Shown: piece by piece, positions 14,196 through 19,504 of the stretch
Layout: each line of letters opens with the position of its first letter
Numbering within the stretch: position 1 is the stretch's first letter
Assembly: GCA_047616325.1 (NCBI GenBank)
Contig: JBLHGN010000035.1
Span: 1-19,504 of the forward strand
Direction of reading: 5' to 3'
Length of the DNA stretch: 19,504 nt
Source: JBLHGN01 sp047616325
GTDB taxonomy: Bacteria > Pseudomonadota > Gammaproteobacteria > Pseudomonadales > Cellvibrionaceae
The notes under the pieces: generated by a model
What the model saw: only the letters and a program-made list of their open reading frames with translations
Told to the model about the DNA's origin: nothing
Database searches by the model: none
Position numbers and translations under genes: made by a program

Positions 14196-16118
14196 TTATT
14201 GTGATTTCCTTACCCGTAAATACCATTCAGAAAGCAAGCGCACTTGTTTTTCGGTATAGCCTCTGTGAACCATTCGACCGACAAAATCTTCGTGTTTTTT
14301 CTGGTCGTCCACAGACGACTTGGTGCTAAATGATATTACCGGCAAAAGGTCTTCGGTGTTCGAGAACATTTTCTTTTCAATGACGCGGCGGAGTTTTTCA
14401 TAGCTGCTCCACGCAGGATTTTTTCCGCCGTTGTTGGCTCGGGCGCGCAACATGAAGTTGACAATTTCGTTGCGAAAATCTTTGGGGTTGCTTATACCGG
14501 CGGGTTTCTCTATTTTTTCCAGTTCTTCGTTGAGCGAAGAACGATTGAGGATTTCGCCAGTTTCTGGGTCGCGATACTCCTGATCTTGAATCCAGAAGTC
14601 GGCGTAAGTTACATAGCGATCAAAAATATTTTGTCCGTATTCGGAATAGGATTCCAGGTAGGCCGTCTGTATTTCTTTTCCAATAAATTCTACATAGCGC
14701 GGCGCTAGGTGCTCCTTGATAAAGGAAAGATAGCGATCGCGAGTTTCTTCGGGAAATTGTTCCTGTTCGATCTGTTGCTCGAGTACGTACAACAGATGAA
14801 CTGGGTTGGCGGAAATTTCAGTTGCATCAAAATTAAATACTTTCGACAATATTTTAAAGGCAAAACGTGTTGATAAACCGTCCATACCCTCGTCGACTCC
14901 GGCGGCGTCTTTGTATTCTTGGAGAGATTTTGCCTTGGGGTCCGTATCTTTAAGGTTTTCCCCGTCATAAATCCCCATTTTTGAGTAGATATTGGAGTTC
15001 TCGGGCATTTTCAAACGCGACAACACGGTAAATTTGGCCAGCATTTTTAGTGTGTCTGGCGCGCAGGGAGATTCATTGAGAGAGCTGTTGAATAACAACT
15101 TTTCATAGATATGAATTTCTTCAGAAATACGCAAACAATAAGGTACTTTTACGGTGTACACTCGGTCGATAAAAGCCTCGTTGTTTTTATTGTTTTTAAA
15201 TGTGTGCCACTCTGCCTCGTTGGAGTGCGCCAAAACCACACCGTCGAAGGGTATGGCGCCAAGCCCTTCGGTACTGTTGTAGTTACCCTCTTGGGTTGCG
15301 GTGAGAAGGGGGTGTAGTACTTTGATGGGCGCCTTGAACATCTCGACAAATTCCATAATGCCCTGATTCGCGCGGCACAGGCCGCCCGAAAAACTATAGG
15401 CGTCGGGGTCATTTTGGGGGAAGTCTTCCAGCTTGCGGATGTCTACTTTACCCACCAAAGATGAGATGTCTTGATTGTTTTCGTCTCCAGGTTCGGTCTT
15501 GGATACAGCAATTTGGTCTAACACCGATGGGTATACTTTGATCACTTCAAATTTGCTTATATCTCCTCCATATTCGTGTAAACGTTTGGTCGCCCAGGGC
15601 GACATAATATTGCGAATATAGCGAGGTGCAATACCGTAGTCTTCTTCAAGTATTTTGGCGTCTTCGCCGGGGTTAAAAAGGCCCAATGGCGATTCAAAAA
15701 CCGGTGAATCTTTGATGCAGTAGATGGGCTGTTTTTCGATCAGAGATTTTAGCTTTTCGGCCAGTGACGATTTTCCTCCGCCGACTGGGCCTAGCAGGTA
15801 CAAAATTTGTTTGCGCTCTTCCAGACCTTGTGCTGCGTGTTTAAAAAAGCTGACTATCTGTTGAATAGCCTCTTCCATGCCGTAAAAATCTTCAAAACCC
15901 TTGTAGCGCTTTATTATTTTATTGGAGAATATTCGACTTAACCTAGTATCTTTTGAGGTGTCGACCAATTCCGCTTCACCGATGGTTTCAAGCAAACGTT
16001 CTGCCGCTGACGCATAGACGGAGGGGTCTTTTTTACATAGTTCCAGGTAATCCTGAATACTCATGGTTTCTTGTTTTGTCGCTTCGTAGCGTTCGCGATA
16101 GTGACTGAATATTGTCAT
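14196..16118 (-). CDS. prkA: PrkA-type serine protein kinase (YeaG-like)
   Basis: A 640-residue protein (E. coli YeaG 644). The N-terminal two thirds is the PrkA AAA-like domain with Walker A GPVGGGKSSLAEKL (110-123), CIKDSPVFESPLGLF, ANQGIMEFVEMFKAPIKVLHPLLTATQEG and HSNEAEWHTFKNNKNNEAFIDR. The C-terminal PrkA kinase domain includes YVTYADFWIQDQEYRDPETG and the end LLSEWYLRVRKSQ. PrkA proteins are cytoplasmic and respond to starvation and stress; some homologues have been reported to act as AAA proteases rather than kinases, so the activity is open. AGGAG lies 8 bases before the ATG. First gene of the operon with yeaH and spoVR, with a hairpin GCTTTG-CAAAGC at 16179-16196 in its upstream region. 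Confidence 0.96.
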   Translation of the reverse strand: MTIFSHYRERYEATKQETMSIQDYLELCKKDPSVYASAAERLLETIGEAELVDTSKDTRLSRIFSNKIIKRYKGFEDFYGMEEAIQQIVSFFKHAAQGLEERKQILYLLGPVGGGKSSLAEKLKSLIEKQPIYCIKDSPVFESPLGLFNPGEDAKILEEDYGIAPRYIRNIMSPWATKRLHEYGGDISKFEVIKVYPSVLDQIAVSKTEPGDENNQDISSLVGKVDIRKLEDFPQNDPDAYSFSGGLCRANQGIMEFVEMFKAPIKVLHPLLTATQEGNYNSTEGLGAIPFDGVVLAHSNEAEWHTFKNNKNNEAFIDRVYTVKVPYCLRISEEIHIYEKLLFNSSLNESPCAPDTLKMLAKFTVLSRLKMPENSNIYSKMGIYDGENLKDTDPKAKSLQEYKDAAGVDEGMDGLSTRFAFKILSKVFNFDATEISANPVHLLYVLEQQIEQEQFPEETRDRYLSFIKEHLAPRYVEFIGKEIQTAYLESYSEYGQNIFDRYVTYADFWIQDQEYRDPETGEILNRSSLNEELEKIEKPAGISNPKDFRNEIVNFMLRARANNGGKNPAWSSYEKLRRVIEKKMFSNTEDLLPVISFSTKSSVDDQKKHEDFVGRMVHRGYTEKQVRLLSEWYLRVRKSQ

Positions 16119-16401
16119 CTAATATCTCCTAAATACATAAATATCAAGGGTTCACGTTTACTTATTTGCTGACATTACGCTTTGCATTTACAAAGCAGTG
16201 GCAATAATTAGAAACTTTAACTTGACGTTTTTTTACGTTTGCACTGGCTGGTCGGGATTAGCTGGCTACCATTTTTTCTAAAGTCTTACATCAAGGATAG
16301 ACCTTGGATCGCTGCCCGCTGGATAAATTCGTATTTGTGTGACAGTTTTTTCGGTATCGTAATGCAACGTTACTGGGTAATTTTCGTTGAAAAGGGATAT
16401 A

Positions 16402-16418
16402 GGGTATTTAAAATACCC
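16402..16418. promoter_or_regulatory. 17-bp perfect palindrome, possible operator
   Basis: GGGTATTTAAAATACCC has 8-bp arms around a single central base and is AT-rich in the middle, the shape of a dimeric regulator's site. It lies about 285 bp before prkA and 320 bp before galE, too far to assign to either. The regulator is unknown. Confidence 0.4.
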
Positions 16419-16648
16419 AGCATGTCTTGTGCCGATTATGCTTGTCAGTGTGTAATAATGTTACTTCGTTTGTAACAACTACATAGATTTTTGGCTTCGG
16501 GATTGTTGCTTCGACACACCAACACCAGCCAGTGAAAAGCTTACTGTGAATTATTCTGTTTGTGCTCGGTTAGGGGCACAAGTATGATGCTTTTGGGATC
16601 GAAATTGTCAGGATTTCTAGTGAATAAACCTTATTAGAAACAAGAGCT

Positions 16649-16654
16649 TATAAT
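16649..16654 (+). promoter_or_regulatory. Candidate galE promoter -10
   Basis: A perfect TATAAT lies about 86 bp before the galE ATG. The -35 at 17 bp (AAACCT) is poor, so an activator or another promoter may be involved. Just before the gene, GGGAACAAAAAGGGAACAA contains a short direct repeat of GGGAACAA and supplies the SD. Confidence 0.4.
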
Positions 16655-16739
16655 ATGTAGGTTGGGGGCAAGATCGCATGCTTTCGCTAAAATGGGTCTA
16701 TGATTAAAGGCCAGAATCGGGAACAAAAAGGGAACAATT

Positions 16740-17756
16740 ATGGCAGTGCTAATTACAGGCGGGGCCGGTTACATTGGTAGCCATACGTGTATCGAATTGA
16801 TCGCGGCTGGATTTGATGTGGTAGTGGTAGACAATCTCTGCAATAGTCGGCCAGAAAGTTTGCGCCGTGTAGCGGACATTGTTGGTCGGGATATACCTTT
16901 TGTTGAGGCGGATGTGTGTGACAAAACCGCAATGCGCGAGATTTTTAAGGTATATAAGATCGATGCTGTTATTCATTTTGCCGGGCTCAAGGCCGTTGGT
17001 GAGTCCTGTGCTTTGCCTCTTAAGTATTACCATAACAATGTCGGCGGCACAGTGGCCTTGTCTGAAGTGATGGATGAATTTGGCGTACATAACCTCTTGT
17101 TTAGTTCTTCCGCTACCGTATACGGGGACCCAGCGAGCGTTCCCATTGTGGAGTTCTTCCCCACCTCTGCCACCAATCCCTATGGTCGCAGCAAGTTGAT
17201 GGTGGAGGAGATCCTTAAAGATCTGTGTGTGGTTCCAGACAATCTCTGGCGAGTGTCGCTTTTGCGCTATTTTAACCCAATCGGTGCTCATGCCAGCGGG
17301 CGAATTGGGGAGGATCCCCAAGGAATCCCCAACAATTTATTGCCTTTTGTGGCTCAGGTGGCTGTGGGTAAATTACCGCAGGTGCGGGTGTTTGGCGACG
17401 ACTATCCGACAGTCGACGGTACGGGCGTGCGCGATTATATTCATGTGGTAGATTTGGCCAAAGGACACGTAAAAGCCCTGCATAAGCTTATTGGGGCGGT
17501 ACCAAGTTGCAGTACCTACAATTTGGGTACAGGAACTGGCTACAGTGTGTTGGAAGTAATTAAGGCTTTTGAGTTGGTGAGTGACAGAAAGATTGCTTAC
17601 GAAGTTGTTGCGCGGCGTCCAGGCGATATCGCTGAGTGTTTCGCGGACCCTCGTTTAGCGGCAGAAGAGCTGGGTTGGAAAGCTCAGTTGGGCTTAACTC
17701 AAATGGTGCAGGATGCGTGGCGCTGGCAGTCGTCGAACCCCAAGGGTTATGAATAG
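16740..17756 (+). CDS. galE: UDP-glucose 4-epimerase GalE
   Basis: This 338-residue protein has the same length as E. coli GalE and interconverts UDP-glucose and UDP-galactose in the cytoplasm, feeding galactose use and surface polysaccharide synthesis. It is an extended short-chain dehydrogenase: NAD-binding GGAGYIGSH (7-15), acidic D31 in VVVDNL, FAGLKAVGES, the Ser of FSSSATVYGDP (S124) and the catalytic YGRSK pair (Y148, K152). RYFNPIGAH, GDDYPTVDGTGVRDYIHVVDLAKGH and ARRPGDIAECFADP are also typical. GGGA 8 bases before the ATG serves as SD. It stands alone, divergent from prkA and convergent with apaH, with no linked gal or polysaccharide genes. In Pseudomonas this place usually holds glpE, so it may be a lineage-specific insertion. 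Confidence 0.97.
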   Translation: MAVLITGGAGYIGSHTCIELIAAGFDVVVVDNLCNSRPESLRRVADIVGRDIPFVEADVCDKTAMREIFKVYKIDAVIHFAGLKAVGESCALPLKYYHNNVGGTVALSEVMDEFGVHNLLFSSSATVYGDPASVPIVEFFPTSATNPYGRSKLMVEEILKDLCVVPDNLWRVSLLRYFNPIGAHASGRIGEDPQGIPNNLLPFVAQVAVGKLPQVRVFGDDYPTVDGTGVRDYIHVVDLAKGHVKALHKLIGAVPSCSTYNLGTGTGYSVLEVIKAFELVSDRKIAYEVVARRPGDIAECFADPRLAAEELGWKAQLGLTQMVQDAWRWQSSNPKGYE

Positions 17757-17864
17757 CGTAGGTGGTCGCACCGCTCGGATAAGGCCAAAACACATCATTC
17801 AATTTAATTAGCGCTGTTGCTAAGCTATTCAATTGAGAGTAGCTCGTGCATGGGGAGCCGTGTC

Positions 17865-18683
17865 TTACTCTCCGCATGGGCAGTCTACTGCAAATTTAAC
17901 CCCGTCCTCCAGGCGCATCATAGTGAGTGCCCCCCCCCAAACGCAGCCCGTATCTAAACCAATAAAATTATCAGTATTGGTTTCTCCCATAAGAGAGGCC
18001 CAGTGGCCAAACAGCAGTTTTTCGGGTTTGCAGCGGTGGTTTTTATGTTCGAACCATGCTTTGTAACCCTTTGGGGGTAAAACTAAATCTGTTTTAGTGG
18101 TGAGTTCTAATTTCCCCTGTGCTGTGCAGAAGCGCATACGGGTAAAGTAATTGGTGATTAGTCGAAGGCGGGGCATGCCAGATAAGTCGTCACGCCATTT
18201 TGTCGGTTCGTTTCCATACATGGCTTTAAAAAAAGAAGCGGCTTGTTCGCTCTGAAGCACGCGTTCAATTTCGTTCGAGTACTTAAGTGCTTGTTCGATA
18301 TTCCATATAGGCGGTATACCAGCATGCACCATAGCGTAGCCGAGGGTGCTATCGCGATGCACTAGCGGCCAACTTTTTAACCAAGTCATCAGTTCGTCTC
18401 GGTCATCGGCTTTGAGTATGTCCGAAAGTGTGTCTTTGCGGCGCAGTGGGCTGTTTGTTGCGGCAGTGGCGAGTAAGTGTAGATCGTGGTTGCCCAGCAC
18501 TATCTGTGCAGCACTGCCAAGTTCTTTGATGTATCTTAATGTGTTGAGTGAATCCGGACCGCGATTAACGAGATCGCCCAAAACCCATAGGTAGTCGCGC
18601 TGTTTCGAAAAGCCCACAAGATTCAATAATGACCGCAATGAGTCTAGGCAACCCTGTATATCGCCAACCGCGTAAGTTGCCAT
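17865..18683 (-). CDS. apaH: Symmetrical bis(5'-nucleosyl)-tetraphosphatase ApaH
   Basis: This 272-residue protein (E. coli 280) splits diadenosine tetraphosphate (Ap4A) into two ADP and also removes NpnN caps from RNA in E. coli. It is a PPP-family metallophosphatase: GDIQGC (7-12), GDLVNRGPDSL and GNHDLHLL, then MVHAGIPPIW and FGHWASLMG. The first motif has Gln where the general GDxHG motif has His; my recollection is that GDxQG is common in ApaH of pseudomonads and vibrios, so I do not regard it as a defect. A strong SD (AAGGAG) lies 7 bases before the ATG, in the 14-bp gap after apaG. Last gene of rsmA-apaG-apaH; convergent with galE (108 bp, no clear terminator). Confidence 0.97.
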   Translation of the reverse strand: MATYAVGDIQGCLDSLRSLLNLVGFSKQRDYLWVLGDLVNRGPDSLNTLRYIKELGSAAQIVLGNHDLHLLATAATNSPLRRKDTLSDILKADDRDELMTWLKSWPLVHRDSTLGYAMVHAGIPPIWNIEQALKYSNEIERVLQSEQAASFFKAMYGNEPTKWRDDLSGMPRLRLITNYFTRMRFCTAQGKLELTTKTDLVLPPKGYKAWFEHKNHRCKPEKLLFGHWASLMGETNTDNFIGLDTGCVWGGALTMMRLEDGVKFAVDCPCGE

Positions 18684-18697
18684 TTTGTGCTCCTTAC

Positions 18698-19069
18698 TTA
18701 GTGCAGTGCCTGTGGCCGAACCAGGGCGAAGGTGGGTATTTGTACCGCAAACTCGGTGCCGGCATCGTATTTCATGGTGTAGGCACCATTCATAGTTCCC
18801 GATGTAGTCGCCATCACCAGACCACTGGTATAACTATAACTTTCACCGGGCAGAATACGGGGCTGTTCGCCCACCACACCGAGCCCCTGAACGATTTGTT
18901 CGTTGTTATTGCCGTCGAGTATGCGCCATTTTCTACTCAGCAATTGCACCGCTTGCAGCCCCCTATTGCTGATGCGAATGGTGTAGGCGTATACGTACTT
19001 GTTTTCTTGGGGCCGCGATTGTTCATCGATGTAGTGAGCTTTAACGTCGACCTCTATCGAATGTTTCAT
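18698..19069 (-). CDS. apaG: ApaG protein (DUF525)
   Basis: A 123-residue protein (E. coli ApaG 125) with the all-beta DUF525 fold. Typical segments are VDVKAHYIDEQSRPQENKYV, YAYTIRISNRGLQAVQLLSRKW, the conserved GLGVVGEQPRILPGESYSYTSG and the C-terminal TSGTMNGAYTM. The Gly-rich GxGVxGxxP loop binds phosphate-like ligands in some homologues, but the cellular role is not settled. The ATG overlaps the rsmA stop codon (ATGA), so the two are translationally coupled; apaH follows after 14 bp. Confidence 0.96.
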   Translation of the reverse strand: MKHSIEVDVKAHYIDEQSRPQENKYVYAYTIRISNRGLQAVQLLSRKWRILDGNNNEQIVQGLGVVGEQPRILPGESYSYTSGLVMATTSGTMNGAYTMKYDAGTEFAVQIPTFALVRPQALH

Positions 19070-19504
19070 AAGATGGCGTCGCCTATGTCATTGCTACCCC
19101 AAAGAGTATTACTCAGTCTTACATATTCTTGCATACTTAAATTTTCCGCTCTTAGGGTGAGATCTAGGCCCACCTGCTGCGCCTGTTCATCGCTAACCAA
19201 TGCTTTTAACCCGTTACGCAAAGTTTTTCTGCGCTGCTGAAAAGCTGTTTTAACCATGTGTTCGAAGTTGCCCAGGTTTTCCGCAATCGCTGGTAACAGT
19301 GTGTAAGGGGTTAATCTAACAATCGCTGATTCAACTTTGGGTGCGGGGTCAAAACTTTCTGGTGGCACATCAAACAAGTGCTCAACCTCACAATAGTATT
19401 GCGCCATAATGCTGAGTCGACCGTAATTTTTATCACCCGGTCCAGCGGCCAAGCGAGCTACCACTTCTTTTTGCAGCATAAAGTGCATGTCTTTTACTAT
19501 GCCG
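19066..19504 (-). CDS. rsmA: 16S rRNA dimethyladenosine transferase RsmA (KsgA), C-terminal part
   Basis: The visible 145 residues are the C-terminal half of KsgA, which dimethylates the two adjacent adenines near the 3' end of 16S rRNA late in 30S assembly. They begin GIVKDMHFMLQKEVVARLAAGPGDKNYGRLS and continue with QYYCEVEHLFDVPPESFDPAPKVESAIVRL and AFQQRRKTLRNGLKAL, all characteristic. The SAM-binding N-terminal half lies beyond the right edge of the window. The frame is open to the edge. The stop TGA overlaps the apaG start by 4 nt. In E. coli the order is also ksgA-apaG-apaH. Confidence 0.97.
   Translation of the reverse strand, partial: GIVKDMHFMLQKEVVARLAAGPGDKNYGRLSIMAQYYCEVEHLFDVPPESFDPAPKVESAIVRLTPYTLLPAIAENLGNFEHMVKTAFQQRRKTLRNGLKALVSDEQAQQVGLDLTLRAENLSMQEYVRLSNTLWGSNDIGDAIL

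Larger units (their letters stand above)
16119..16739. other. Divergent prkA-galE intergenic region (621 bp), no convincing gene
   Basis: This gap carries the 5' control regions of both flanking operons. Seen in it: a hairpin at 16179-16196 (GCTTTG-CATTTA-CAAAGC) near prkA; an 11-bp inverted pair, CACTGGCTGGT at 16242-16252 and ACCAGCCAGTG at 16524-16534; a 17-bp palindrome at 16402-16418; a dyad TGTTAC-TTCGTTT-GTAACA at 16459-16477; and a -10 near galE. A clear sigma-70 or sigma-S promoter for prkA was not found. A TTG-started 78-codon frame at 16239-16475 has unusual Trp/Cys-rich composition and no SD, so I do not call it. Confidence 0.6.

Noticed and set aside
16239..16475. 78-codon frame in the prkA-galE gap
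   Set aside because: TTG start, no SD, many Trp, Cys and Tyr residues, and it spans the palindrome and dyads; more likely chance.
16749..17321. 190-codon frame antisense to galE
   Set aside because: It lies wholly inside an unmistakable galE and shows no domain features.
18660..18665. Gln in place of His in the ApaH GDxHG motif as a sign of inactivation
   Set aside because: GDxQG appears, from memory, in ApaH of several gammaproteobacteria, and all other motifs are intact.

Overview
This window reads as a chromosomal housekeeping segment of a gammaproteobacterium. Protein sizes and motifs match the E. coli/Pseudomonas versions throughout: sigma-70 of 606 aa, primase of 634 aa, an HD-domain Cca, and the PrkA-YeaH-SpoVR trio. 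The backbone order rpoD-dnaG-yqeY-rpsU | tsaD-folB-folK | cca ... spoVR-yeaH-prkA ... apaH-apaG-rsmA is, from memory, the order seen in Pseudomonas and relatives. The base composition is moderate, and the left end carries a di-haem oxidoreductase of a type I associate with marine polysaccharide-degrading Cellvibrionales. A marine Cellvibrionales-like bacterium is therefore my best guess; it is an inference.

Layout. 1-1018 (minus): a decayed di-haem oxidoreductase gene running off the left edge. 1019-1606: an accessory patch with a duplicated tRNA 3' end, small hairpins, a terminator, a tRNA-Ile2(CAU) gene and its promoter. 1607-6344 (minus): the macromolecular synthesis operon rpsU-yqeY-dnaG-rpoD, linking translation, replication priming and the housekeeping sigma factor, with hairpins between genes and an internal rpoD promoter. 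6666-8693 (plus): tsaD (tRNA t6A modification), then folB and folK (folate synthesis), overlapping by 8 nt. 8755-9984 (minus): cca (tRNA CCA addition and repair). 9985-10405: a divergent gap holding a 38-codon ORF and a strong orphan terminator. 10406-11311 (plus): a drug/metabolite transporter. 11366-16118 (minus): prkA-yeaH-spoVR, a starvation/stress operon with tight coupling. 16119-16739: a 621-bp divergent gap with a 17-bp palindrome. 16740-17756 (plus): galE. 17865-19504 (minus): rsmA (partial)-apaG-apaH.

Common themes are tRNA and rRNA maturation (tRNA-Ile2, tsaD, cca, rsmA), growth-rate control (rpsU-dnaG-rpoD, a GC-rich discriminator at the tRNA promoter) and stress (prkA operon, apaH). 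Against the remembered Pseudomonas order, plsY is missing between tsaD and folB, the transporter sits between cca and spoVR, and galE occupies the place of glpE.

I see no CRISPR array, intact insertion sequence, prophage or toxin-antitoxin system, and no clearly new multi-gene system. The least-explained items are the small ORF with its own terminator, the tRNA 3'-end duplication beside the pseudogene, and the regulatory gap between prkA and galE.
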